From assembly GCA_910588965.1 (NCBI GenBank), contig CAJUSO010000002.1, positions 75,340-139,339 on the forward strand: 64,000 nt of DNA, written 5' to 3'. Source of the DNA: an uncultured Lachnospiraceae bacterium. Lineage in GTDB: Bacteria; Bacillota; Clostridia; Lachnospirales; Lachnospiraceae. This document shows, one piece after another, positions 18,870-26,828 of the stretch (positions within the stretch are counted from its first letter, which is position 1; every line of letters starts with the position of its first letter). Both the position numbers and the translations under genes were made by a program. The notes under the pieces were generated by a model, which searched no databases, was not told the DNA's origin, and saw nothing but the letters and a program-made list of their open reading frames with translations.

Positions 18870-19409
18870 CTATGCCTCCGCTGGGGCTTCCTCTGCCGCC
18901 GGCGCTGCCTCTGCTGCTGCAGCCGGGCCTCCTTTTTCCGCAACCTGGTTAAGTACGCGGGCAAGGTTGGTAATCGGGGATTGGATGCTGCCCAAGAACT
19001 TGGAAAGCAATTCATCCCTGGATGGGATGGACGCTACTGCCTTAATCCCATCGGCATCGTAAAATGTGCCTTCCACAACGCCTGCCTTCAATTCCAGGGC
19101 TGGGGCTGTCTTAGCAAACTTGGCAAGGATCCTTGCCGGCGCCGTAGCGTCATCTTTGGAAACAGCCATCGCGCTCGGCCCTTTCAGATGGGGCAGCATG
19201 CTCTCAAAATCTGTCCCCTGGAATGCAAAGTTCATCAATGTATTCTTATAAACTTTGTAGACAACGCCAGCTTCCCTTAACTGTTTCCGAAGCTGGGTAT
19301 CCTCGTCCACAGTCAATCCGCGGTAATCCACTAATACTACGGACTGCGCGTCTTTGATATGCCCTGAAATCTCCTGCACAATCGGCTGTTTTAATTCTAC
19401 TTTTGCCAC
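18870..19409 (-). CDS. rplJ: 50S ribosomal protein L10
   Basis: 179 residues, GTG start at 19409 with GGAGG ten bases upstream. N-terminal rRNA-binding domain (VVLVDYRGLTVDEDTQLRK) and a C-terminal Ala/Glu-rich helix that carries L7/L12 dimers. L10 usually represses its own operon by binding the leader RNA; that leader is present at about 19465-19620. Confidence 0.97.
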   Translation of the reverse strand: MAKVELKQPIVQEISGHIKDAQSVVLVDYRGLTVDEDTQLRKQLREAGVVYKVYKNTLMNFAFQGTDFESMLPHLKGPSAMAVSKDDATAPARILAKFAKTAPALELKAGVVEGTFYDADGIKAVASIPSRDELLSKFLGSIQSPITNLARVLNQVAEKGGPAAAAEAAPAAEEAPAEA

Positions 19410-19459
19410 GAATCGTGCACCTCCTTAATTTTTATAATGTCCTATCTCATTTCTTATAA

Positions 19460-19625
19460 GATAAAAACCCCTTTGTCCAAGACAAAGGGGCCTAAAATCT
19501 TCTCTCTTCAGCTACAGGAATACACAACCCATGCATAATCCTGCAAATCCCCTCGGCAGGCCCTATGGTTATGCCTCTCGGCGCCTGCTGTCTCCGGCAA
19601 TATCTTGTAACACTATAACACGATC
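19460..19625 (-). promoter_or_regulatory. Ribosomal protein L10 leader with attenuator
   Basis: The 238-base gap between rplA and rplJ holds a structured leader. At its 3-prime end is a strong intrinsic terminator: CCCCTTTGTC (19477-19468 read leftward from its partner at 19481-19490), a 3-base loop, then TTTTTAT. This is the layout of L10 leader autoregulation, where L10 or L10-L12 binds the RNA and stops rplJL expression. The assignment rests on position plus the terminator; I did not match the whole consensus. Confidence 0.8.
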
Positions 19626-19647
19626 TATTTTGGATGTCAATACAAAA

Positions 19648-20340
19648 TTAAACCAGCTTTGCCGTATTGAGCCTTACCCCAGGCCCCATGGTAGGGGTTA
19701 ACGTAACGCTCCTTAAGAACTGGCCTTTTACGGCTGCCGGCCTGGCCTTTATAATAGCCTCAATTAAGGTCTGGAAGTTGTCCGCTAATTGTTCTTCTGT
19801 AAAAGATGCTTTTCCAATTGGCACATGGATAATATTTGTCTTATCTAATCTGTACTCAATCTTACCAGCTTTGATATCGTTGATTGCCTTGGTAACATCC
19901 ATAGTAACGGTTCCTGCCTTGGGGTTCGGCATCAAGCCTTTCGGCCCCAGCACACGGCCCAAACGGCCTACAACGCCCATCATGTCCGGGGTAGCCACTA
20001 CAACGTCAAAGTCCAGCCAGCCATCGTTCTGGATCCTTGGGATCAGTTCATCCCCGCCTACATGGTCAGCGCCTGCTGCCAATGCTTCGTCTACTTTATC
20101 GCCTTTTGCAAAAACCAAAACCTTCACTGCCTTACCTGTACCATGAGGCAATACGACTGCGCCGCGGATCTGCTGTTCTGCATGGCGGCCGTCGCAGCCA
20201 GTTTTGATATGAGCTTCGATTGTCTCATCAAATTTGGCAATCGCAACCTTTTTTACCAGGCTGATTGCCTCTGCTGTATCATACTGCGTCATCCTGTCTA
20301 CGGACTTGGCAGCTTCAACATATTTCTTTCCTCGTTTCAT
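19648..20340 (-). CDS. rplA: 50S ribosomal protein L1
   Basis: 230 residues from the ATG at 20340 with TAGGAGG upstream; the open frame extends 15 codons further without a start signal. It has the typical MKRGKKYVEA start, the conserved KPKGLMPNPKAGTVT-like region (here GPKGLMPNPKAGTVT) and the C-terminal TSGPGV-type motif (TPTMGPGVRLN). It binds 23S rRNA at the L1 stalk and moves E-site tRNA. Confidence 0.97.
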   Translation of the reverse strand: MKRGKKYVEAAKSVDRMTQYDTAEAISLVKKVAIAKFDETIEAHIKTGCDGRHAEQQIRGAVVLPHGTGKAVKVLVFAKGDKVDEALAAGADHVGGDELIPRIQNDGWLDFDVVVATPDMMGVVGRLGRVLGPKGLMPNPKAGTVTMDVTKAINDIKAGKIEYRLDKTNIIHVPIGKASFTEEQLADNFQTLIEAIIKARPAAVKGQFLRSVTLTPTMGPGVRLNTAKLV

Positions 20341-20443
20341 TCTAAATAACCTCCTAGTGGTAATATCGGGAGACGTCCCTCCCACGGTTGTTTGGTGTTG
20401 TATTTATGAAAGGAAGCCTTCTTCGCTAAACGAAAGGCTTTGC

Positions 20444-20872
20444 CTATGCTTCCTCCACGGTCACGCCCATGCTCCTTGCAGTCCCGGCAATCATGCTCAT
20501 GGCTGCCTCTAAGGATGCTGCGTTCAAATCCGGCATCTTCATCTCTGCGATTTCCTGGAGCTTTGCCCGGGAAAGGGTTGCCACTTTGGTCTTATTCGGA
20601 ACAGCGGAACCGGATTTGATGTTGCATGCCTTCTTAATCAATACTGGGGCAGGCGGGGTCTTTGTCACGAAGCTGAAGCTCCTGTCTGCGTATACGGTAA
20701 TCACTACCGGGATAATTAAGTCCCCTTTATCTGCGGTCCTTGCGTTGAACTGCTTTGTAAATTCAACGATGTTGACGCCGTGCTGTCCGAGGGCAGGGCC
20801 AACTGGCGGAGCCGGGGTAGCTTTTCCGGCAGGAATCTGTAATTTAATATATCCTTCTACTTTCTTTGCCAT
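20444..20872 (-). CDS. rplK: 50S ribosomal protein L11
   Basis: 142 residues. N-terminal domain with KLQIPAGKATPAPPVGPALGQ and C-terminal rRNA-binding domain ending in GTARSMGVTVE. Binds the GTPase-associated region of 23S rRNA. It lies between nusG and rplA in the standard order. Confidence 0.97.
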   Translation of the reverse strand: MAKKVEGYIKLQIPAGKATPAPPVGPALGQHGVNIVEFTKQFNARTADKGDLIIPVVITVYADRSFSFVTKTPPAPVLIKKACNIKSGSAVPNKTKVATLSRAKLQEIAEMKMPDLNAASLEAAMSMIAGTARSMGVTVEEA

Positions 20873-20908
20873 TTGGAATTTCCTCCTTACAATAATGAGT
20901 CTTGCATC

Positions 20909-21424
20909 TTATAACTTTCTGATATCTGTGAAACTTATTTCAATCGGCGTTTCACGGCCGAACAGGTCTACGTTAATCGTGACCATCTGTTTCCCCTGGT
21001 TCATGGACTGGATTACGCCAACCGTATCTTTCCAGACGCCGTCCGTTACCCGGATGGAATCCCCTTCCTCAAAGTCCACGACCACATTTTCCAGCTGGAT
21101 GCCCAATGGCCTCATCTCTTCTTCCGTGAGGGGCACGGGCTTGGATCCCGGGCCGACAAATCCGGTGACGCCTCTGGTATTTCTGACTACATACCATATG
21201 TCATCATTCATGACCATGTTAAGCAGAACATATCCGGGAAACATTTTCTTCTCAACCGTCTTCTTGACGCCGTTCTTCATTTCCACAACGCTCTGCATGG
21301 GAACCCGCACCTCTAAAATCTGATCCTCCAGATGCCGGTTCTCAATTGTCTTCTCAATGTTCTCCTTGACCTTATTTTCATAACCTGAATAGGTATGAAC
21401 TACATACCAGTTTGCCTCTGCCAT
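20909..21424 (-). CDS. nusG: Transcription termination/antitermination protein NusG
   Basis: 171 residues, close to the usual Firmicutes length. N-terminal NGN domain (WYVVHTYSGYENKVKENIE, with PGYVLLNMVMND) and a C-terminal KOW domain (FEEGDSIRVTDGVWKDTVG) that contacts S10 or Rho. Fourth gene of the rpmG-secE-nusG-rplK order counting from the promoter. Confidence 0.97.
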   Translation of the reverse strand: MAEANWYVVHTYSGYENKVKENIEKTIENRHLEDQILEVRVPMQSVVEMKNGVKKTVEKKMFPGYVLLNMVMNDDIWYVVRNTRGVTGFVGPGSKPVPLTEEEMRPLGIQLENVVVDFEEGDSIRVTDGVWKDTVGVIQSMNQGKQMVTINVDLFGRETPIEISFTDIRKL

Positions 21425-21440
21425 AAACCGCCTTTGCCTC

Positions 21441-21683
21441 CTATAAATTCACCAGAGCATCCACACCGTACTTAATAAACACATCTAACACAGCAATAAT
21501 CAGCCCCAAGGCAATGGATACAGCCACAACAGCGGCAGTCTGCCTGGTGAGGGACTTCTTGTCCGGCCAGATGATTTTATTAAATTCTGCTTTCAAACCG
21601 GCGAACCAGCTAGTCTTGGGCGCCTTATCCGTTTTGGGGGCCTTTTCTGTTTTTGGAGTTTTCTCTGTATTGGTCTCTGCCAT
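21441..21683 (-). CDS. secE: Preprotein translocase subunit SecE
   Basis: 80 residues. A Lys/Thr-rich N-terminal stretch with repeats of the form TEKxPKTxKAPKT, then the conserved WFAGLKAEFNKIIWPD amphipathic region and one membrane helix at the end. Stabilises SecY in the SecYEG channel. The repetitive N-terminus is unusual but such tails vary between species. Confidence 0.95.
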   Translation of the reverse strand: MAETNTEKTPKTEKAPKTDKAPKTSWFAGLKAEFNKIIWPDKKSLTRQTAAVVAVSIALGLIIAVLDVFIKYGVDALVNL

Positions 21684-21695
21684 ATCTTACCTCCA

Positions 21696-21845
21696 TTATT
21701 TTGTTTCTTTGTGCAATGTGTGTTTCCTGCAGAACCTGCAGTATTTCTTTGTCTCCATTCTGTCTGGATGGGTTTTCTTATCTTTTGTCATGTTGTAATT
21801 CCGTTGCTTACATTCTGTACATGCCAAGGTAATTCTTGTGCGCAC
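21696..21845 (-). CDS. rpmG: 50S ribosomal protein L33
   Basis: 49 residues, GTG start at 21843-21845 with GGAGG eight bases upstream, stop at 21696-21698. The protein begins MRTRITLACTEC and holds two CxxC knuckles (CTEC, CRFC), so this is the zinc-binding form of L33. It is the first gene of the secE-nusG-rplKAJL operon. Confidence 0.95.
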   Translation of the reverse strand: MRTRITLACTECKQRNYNMTKDKKTHPDRMETKKYCRFCRKHTLHKETK

Positions 21846-21910
21846 AACTTCCACCTCCATTAAATTCTAAATTTAGGCATAAAAAAAAGACCTACTTCCA
21901 TCACTTGTCT

Positions 21911-21940
21911 ACTATAACACAATTAGCAGGCATGCGTCAA
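21911..21940 (-). promoter_or_regulatory. Promoter of rpmG-secE-nusG-rpl operon
   Basis: On the minus strand TTGACG (21935-21940) and TATAGT (21911-21916) are spaced by 18 bases, about 65 bases ahead of the rpmG GTG. Confidence 0.7.
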
Positions 21941-22015
21941 GGGGGCGCGGTAAAAAAAACGGCGCAAAAGAACCGGGATCCCCTGCCCGCCGAAGGCCTC
22001 TATGGGGCGGGCGCC

Positions 22016-22675
22016 TTAAACCTCCATGCGGTAGCCCACCCGCGGAACCGTAATAATCACATCCGAGAAATCTAATTTCTTGCGGATATTCCCCACATGC
22101 ACGTCTACTGTCCGGCTTTCCCCCTCGAAATCCACGCCCCAGAGGATGTTTAGGATCTGTTCCCTTGTCATCACGCGGTTCTTGTATTTCCAGAAAACCA
22201 GGAGGCAGTCAAACTCCATCGGCTGCATGGGAACTTCCATGCCGGCTTTATGGACCGTACGCTTTTTCTCATTAATCACTACATCCTTAATATGGATTTC
22301 TTCTTCCTCTTCCTTCCCTAAACGCTTAAGGACGTTGTCAATGCGCACTAAAAGTTCCAGCATCTCAAAAGGCTTGACAATATAGTCCTCCGCACCGCTC
22401 CTTAAGCCCTTGACTTTACTGGGCAGGTCGCCTTTAGCCGTCAGGTAGATGACAGGGATATGATGTTCCTTCAGTTCTTCCAAAAGCGCAAAGCCGTCCT
22501 TGCCTGGGAGCATAATGTCCAAAAGGGCTAAATGGTAATCATCCTGCTCCTGCAGGCGGCGGCTAACCTCCAGGCCGTCCAAAAAGGGGATGGGCTGGTA
22601 TCCGGCTATTTCCAAATTCAGGCAAATCAAATCATTTATGGCAATCTCATCTTCAATCACTAAAATTTTTTTCAT
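22016..22675 (-). CDS. OmpR/PhoB-type response regulator, orphan
   Basis: 219 residues. Receiver domain with EDE near the start, phospho-acceptor Asp in LALLDIMLPG and the KPF motif (IVKPFEMLELL), followed by a winged helix with RVMTREQILNILWG and RTVDVHVGNIRKKL. No sensor kinase is adjacent on either side. A G+C hairpin region (about 21960-22010) follows the stop codon and probably ends the transcript before the rpmG promoter. Confidence 0.92.
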   Translation of the reverse strand: MKKILVIEDEIAINDLICLNLEIAGYQPIPFLDGLEVSRRLQEQDDYHLALLDIMLPGKDGFALLEELKEHHIPVIYLTAKGDLPSKVKGLRSGAEDYIVKPFEMLELLVRIDNVLKRLGKEEEEEIHIKDVVINEKKRTVHKAGMEVPMQPMEFDCLLVFWKYKNRVMTREQILNILWGVDFEGESRTVDVHVGNIRKKLDFSDVIITVPRVGYRMEV

Positions 22676-22902
22676 CGCTGGAATCCTGTCCTATTTTTTA
22701 ATTTCCCGGAAGCAAGCCCCTGGTATGGCAGATGCAACCGGAATACGTAACTCTTTTTCATTTAATATTATAGCGGTTATGCACAAAAAAAGAAATAGGC
22801 TTCTGTAAAGGATATGTAAACTACCTATAAATGCCCTATGGCTAACACTGCCTTCCCAAAAGCCTATCCCCCCTCCCTGGAAAAGAAGCCTTACCGCATC
22901 CC

Positions 22903-23655
22903 TTACCTGCCCCAGGTCTGCCTTGTAGCCCTCTGGCCCATGTCCCCTCCGTCCATGCCGATATTGATGCCTGATTTACGTTCCTTGGGCTGGATTAAGA
23001 CACATGCCCTCTGGTGGGCAGACCACTGGAACATATAACTCTCGCCAGACGCCCCCCGGGAACCCAGGAGGTTCTTCCAGGACATATCCATTTCAAAGCT
23101 AGGGTCTGCACCTGTCCAGCATACCACGGCATCCGGGTCTGCCTCCAGTGTCCCGCCGTTCTGCTCATTACTTAAGATAATGGGGTTCCCTTCCACCAAG
23201 ACAGCTACATAGGCATTCGGCCCTTGCCCTGTCAGCGTAGACGTGGCCCATCCCTTCTGGGAAATAATCCCCTGTGCCAGAAAGCGTATGCCATATTTAC
23301 AGTCATCCGTAAAAGCCAAAAGGTTCTCAGACTCTACGGAAAGGGTCTCTCCCTGCCGCAGGGGCACAACCACTACATGCTGTTCGTCGTTGGCATAATA
23401 CGTGGTGCTCGGGCCGTTCATCATCACCTTCATAAGGGGCATATTCTCCCCCGTGAAACGGCGCCCTATCTGCCCCAGCAAAGCGCGCACCGGGTTTCCT
23501 TCCGGCCCTAAAAGGCATTTTTCAAACTTAAAATTCTTGCTCCCTTGGCACTCTCCGCCAATGAAAGCGCCTGCCTTTGTAAAAAGGATATCCTGGCCTC
23601 TCCCGTCCGATGATACCATTAATGTCAATTCATTCACTACCTCTAGCTGTAACAT
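22903..23655 (-). CDS. AIM24 family protein
   Basis: 250 residues from the ATG at 23655 (GGAGG five bases upstream). It matches the AIM24/TIGR00266 family: a beta-rich fold with AGAFIGGE near residue 30, the LGQIGRRFTGE region, and a C-terminal glycine-rich end. The bacterial proteins have no settled biochemical role; the family is repeatedly found in operons with TerD-type stress proteins. That is the case here, with the TerD gene ending 16 bases upstream. Confidence 0.82.
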   Translation of the reverse strand: MLQLEVVNELTLMVSSDGRGQDILFTKAGAFIGGECQGSKNFKFEKCLLGPEGNPVRALLGQIGRRFTGENMPLMKVMMNGPSTTYYANDEQHVVVVPLRQGETLSVESENLLAFTDDCKYGIRFLAQGIISQKGWATSTLTGQGPNAYVAVLVEGNPIILSNEQNGGTLEADPDAVVCWTGADPSFEMDMSWKNLLGSRGASGESYMFQWSAHQRACVLIQPKERKSGINIGMDGGDMGQRATRQTWGR

Positions 23656-23671
23656 CCATACCTCCGATTCC

Positions 23672-24526
23672 TTAACCCGATACATTTACGCCATATAACC
23701 CACACAAGCCTGCCAAATCCCTGGCCACCCCGTTCCCTACCGCATGGAATTTCCATTGCCCGTCCCGCTCATACAGCTCGCCCACCATCATGGATGTGAC
23801 ATTGCTGTAATACTCTTCCAGTTCAAAATGCAGGATCCCCTGCCCTGCCCCTGGGCTGCGCAGCATGATATAAGCATTGGAAACCATATCAAAATGCAGC
23901 CCCTGCCTGAGGGCTTCGTGAATCGTAAGGGTAAATACGATTTTCTTGACCCTGGGATCCATCCGCCTCCAATCTATCGTAAGGGTTTCTTCCACGCCGC
24001 CTGCGCTGTCCCCATGATGCACGACGCTTCCGTCGGGGCTCCTTTCCTGCCCATAAAAAACAAACCATTCATCCCCCACCACCTTGTTGGCGCCGGACAA
24101 TAAAAAAGCCGAAGCATCCAAATCACAGGCCGGAGCCTTGGCATTCCAGCCAATGGATACCTCCACCTGGGGCAGAGGGCGCCCATGTTCTGCAAGAGGA
24201 ACCTTCTGCCCTTTTTGCAGCCTCATCCCAGTAAGCGCCTTGCGCTTAGGGGGCGGCACTGCAGATGACGCAGCGCGGCCTGGCTGGATTATCCCCTGGC
24301 GGGGCGGCTCCGGGGATGGGCTGCTGGCTGAAGGCCAAGCTGTTCCCCGGCCAGATACCTGGGCCGGCGCCCCCATCCCGGGCATGCCCGCTGCATTTCC
24401 CAAATTTGGCTGGAGCCTGCGGGGCTTTTGCACATTCCTCCCCATAGATGCAGCCAAATCCTCCAACCTTACCGGGCTCTTTCTATTCATCGGAATATTC
24501 ATCTTTACCTGCTTTCTAAAATCCAT
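23672..24526 (-). CDS. TerD family protein with proline-rich N-terminal extension
   Basis: 284 residues. The C-terminal 190 residues are a TerD domain: LQKGQKVPL, VSIGWNAKAPACDLDASAFLL (calcium-coordinating Asp pairs), the DPRVKKIVFTLTIHEA region, and FELEEYYSN. TerD domains bind calcium and act in envelope or chemical-stress responses (tellurite, phage, colicin) of unclear mechanism. The first 90 residues are a Pro/Ala/Ser-rich linker that is not part of the usual fold. The ATG overlaps the stop of the upstream nuclease gene (TAATG), which suggests coupling; an internal ATG eight codons later is an alternative start. Confidence 0.87.
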   Translation of the reverse strand: MDFRKQVKMNIPMNRKSPVRLEDLAASMGRNVQKPRRLQPNLGNAAGMPGMGAPAQVSGRGTAWPSASSPSPEPPRQGIIQPGRAASSAVPPPKRKALTGMRLQKGQKVPLAEHGRPLPQVEVSIGWNAKAPACDLDASAFLLSGANKVVGDEWFVFYGQERSPDGSVVHHGDSAGGVEETLTIDWRRMDPRVKKIVFTLTIHEALRQGLHFDMVSNAYIMLRSPGAGQGILHFELEEYYSNVTSMMVGELYERDGQWKFHAVGNGVARDLAGLCGLYGVNVSG

Positions 24527-25500
24527 TATAAATATTTCTTGGAAACTTCCGGGCTAAGCTGGTACTGTTTTTGGATTTTTGCAAGGATAACCTGAGGCGG
24601 CAGCTGCAATTCTTTCAACACAGAAACCGTCCCCCTAATGCCTTCTTCCCTTCCTTCTTCCCTTCCTTCTTCCCTTCCTTCTTTATATCCTTCATTTTTC
24701 CCTTCATCCCTAATTGCCTTTGCCTCATAATCTAAAATCTTTCCACCCATAACAGCCCTCACTCCTTCCCTGACAGCTTTATATTTCCTTGCAATATGGT
24801 CCAACACCTTCTTAGACATATCGATTATGGTGCATTTTGTATACTCATCAATCTTCCCTATCCCCAGCAATTCCTCCAGGCTGTTTTTCATTTGCTCATA
24901 TACCTGCACAAGCTGTTCCAGCTTCTGTGCATCCTTCTCATAATCCTCAAACCTGCCCTCATAGCTGAAAATATGGAACGGAATCAAAAACAGGAGGTTT
25001 TTCCTTAAAATCTCCTCCATGGGATACCGCTGGGTCTTTATCACAGGGATAGGGTAAGACAAGTCCCCGCCTGGCGTAACCATCTTGATTTCGAACCTAT
25101 CTGGGGTAGATTTTACACACCGCAAAAACAGCACTGCGGAATGTGGGAATGCCACGGTGAGCACTCCCTCTTCCAATACCCCTTTCCCCAAGGCAATCTG
25201 CGTATCATACTCAAAAAACCTGACCAGCATACTGCTGTCTGGGCTGCTCTGGCACTCCAGATGATACTTTTTTATCCCTTCTCCATGCACCTCAAAACTG
25301 CTATCTGTAACCCTCTTTTCTTGTTTCCCATCCTGTTGGTTTAAGAAGCTTTCATTCTGGGAAGGGACAACTGCCTCCTTCCCTGTGTAGCTTTCCCCAA
25401 AAACTTCATTAAGCACCGGGAGGATCAGGCTGCTGCAGTCATTCAGCAAAGTACGGAAAACATCATCATATGGCGTATTCGCCGCTTCTACCTGTCCCAT
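24526..25500 (-). CDS. Rpn/PD-(D/E)XK nuclease family protein
   Basis: 324 residues from the ATG at 25500 (GGAG seven bases upstream). It belongs to the PD-(D/E)XK nuclease family transposase / Rpn group that is expanded in Lachnospiraceae: an early DDVFRTLLND segment, a YHLECQSSPDSSMLVRFFEY core in which Glu and Gln are likely active-site residues, and a long helical C-terminal part. The tail contains a run of EEGRE repeats encoded by a 12-bp tandem repeat, typical for this group. It is followed by TerD and AIM24 genes in one operon. Biological role is not known; recombination-promoting DNA cleavage is shown for E. coli Rpn proteins. Confidence 0.8.
   Translation of the reverse strand: MGQVEAANTPYDDVFRTLLNDCSSLILPVLNEVFGESYTGKEAVVPSQNESFLNQQDGKQEKRVTDSSFEVHGEGIKKYHLECQSSPDSSMLVRFFEYDTQIALGKGVLEEGVLTVAFPHSAVLFLRCVKSTPDRFEIKMVTPGGDLSYPIPVIKTQRYPMEEILRKNLLFLIPFHIFSYEGRFEDYEKDAQKLEQLVQVYEQMKNSLEELLGIGKIDEYTKCTIIDMSKKVLDHIARKYKAVREGVRAVMGGKILDYEAKAIRDEGKNEGYKEGREEGREEGREEGIRGTVSVLKELQLPPQVILAKIQKQYQLSPEVSKKYL
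24645..24692 (-). repeat. 12-bp tandem repeat encoding GREE repeats
   Basis: About three and a half copies of a 12-bp purine-rich unit (GAAGGAAGGGAA on the minus strand) near the end of the Rpn-type gene. Confidence 0.85.
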
Positions 25501-25506
25501 CTGCAT

Positions 25507-26180
25507 TCTCCATTCTTTTTTATTCTAACACGTTTTTCTGGATTACTCAATCTGTTATCATATTTTCCAGCTGAAACCCTTGTGTGCATGTTATGATGCA
25601 TAGCCAAGGGATACGCTGGACTGCGCACGCCGCGGAACTATGGAAAAAACCATAATCTTTCATATGATGCGCATCAGCCTGTGCCATTTCACTGAAAATC
25701 CGCTTTCCATGTATGATTATACCATTTTGCCGAAAGGCAATCCATAAATCCTTTCTTAAAATTACAATAATTTTTTATTACGCAGCCCGGCGGCTCCTTC
25801 AAGCAGGCGCCCATACCATCTTACCGCACATCTGGCCCGGACTGCCGCAGGAAGCAAATGCCTCTGATGTTGTTCATGGAAAAAGGGGATTTGCGCGACG
25901 GTTTAGAACTTATGCCTACCATCTTTAACTTTTGGGGCATGCTTTCCGGTATCATAAAGCTTGCCGCAAACAAAGAAGGGTACATCAAAAAGTCCATGGG
26001 ATTATCTAAAAATCAATTTTGGGGCTATGGGTTCTCTATGCTATATGATTCAATCGCAGCAAAGGAGAGATGATTATGGGAAAAACATGACTGGCAGAAT
26101 TTATGCCAGTGGATATGACGTGGATTTTATATCTGCCAACATACGGTAAGCAGAATCATAGAAAAACAGAAAATACGAGC
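25507..26180. other. Non-coding or decayed stretch
   Basis: Roughly 670 bases between the Rpn-type gene and the pilus operon terminator, without a convincing gene. The best frame is 25858-26073 on the plus strand (71 residues with a WGMLSGIIKLAANKEG segment). It has no good ribosome-binding site and I do not recognise it; it may be the tail of a lost gene. Confidence 0.5.
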
Positions 26181-26218
26181 ATTTCGCAGGAATCCTGGGA
26201 ACAGGACTCCTGCGAAAT
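26181..26218 (-). terminator. Terminator of the surface-fibre operon
   Basis: A long stem: ATTTCGCAGGA (26181-26191) with its exact complement (26208-26218), plus an inner 5-bp stem TCCTG/CAGGA and GGAA loop. Read leftward it is followed within ten bases by TTTT and then TTTTT. It lies 108 bases after the last gene of the leftward operon. Confidence 0.72.
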
Positions 26219-26325
26219 ATGAAATCTTAAGGAAGGATACCAGGCTGTGGGCCGCAGCCCAACAGAACCGGCATTTCCCCAGGAACCGACTCCGGTTTTA
26301 TGCAGAGCAGCTATGAAAGAACTGC

Positions 26326-26826
26326 TTACAGGCGGGATCCAATGAGATGCAGCGCTACCCCCAGCAGGACTGCGCATGCCGCTGCAAGCTTCCCATACAG
26401 GGAGGTCATAACCGTCAGGACTTTTCCCACATATGGGATAATCCATGTGACTTTGCCAATATAATTCCCATAAGGCACCGGCGTTGTGTCCTCATTCTCG
26501 TTGGCATCCCCTTTTGTCCGGAAAGTACCGGATACAATATTATTCTTTATAACCCGGTGGGTGATAATGCCTGAGTCCTCCGCAGACCCATAAAAAGCAA
26601 TGATATCGGATCCTTCCACATCCTCCGGCTCGCCCTTATGGACGTAAATCAGGCTCCCGACGGGCATTTCCGGTTCCATGCTGCCGCTGAGCACATGGTA
26701 CATGCCATAGCCGAACATCCCTGGCAGGACTAGCAGGGAGCACAGGGCGATTACAATTAATATCAGCACAATCCCTGCCACGCTGCAGATCCTGCCTAGC
26801 CTGCTTTTCCTTTCTTGCTCTCCCAT
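26326..26826 (-). CDS. SipW-type signal peptidase I (Ser/His type)
   Basis: 166 residues with membrane helices at about 15-35 and at the C-terminus (about 120-160). The nucleophile is Ser49 in LSGSMEPEMPVGSL and the base position is His90 in ITHRVI. His in place of Lys marks the archaeal/ER-like S26B class to which Bacillus SipW belongs. SipW processes TasA and TapA. It starts two bases after the stop of the 352-residue protein and is the last gene of the operon. Two proteins upstream carry signal peptides of the SipW-cognate kind, so they are its likely substrates. Confidence 0.92.
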   Translation of the reverse strand: MGEQERKSRLGRICSVAGIVLILIVIALCSLLVLPGMFGYGMYHVLSGSMEPEMPVGSLIYVHKGEPEDVEGSDIIAFYGSAEDSGIITHRVIKNNIVSGTFRTKGDANENEDTTPVPYGNYIGKVTWIIPYVGKVLTVMTSLYGKLAAACAVLLGVALHLIGSRL

Positions 26827-26828
26827 GG

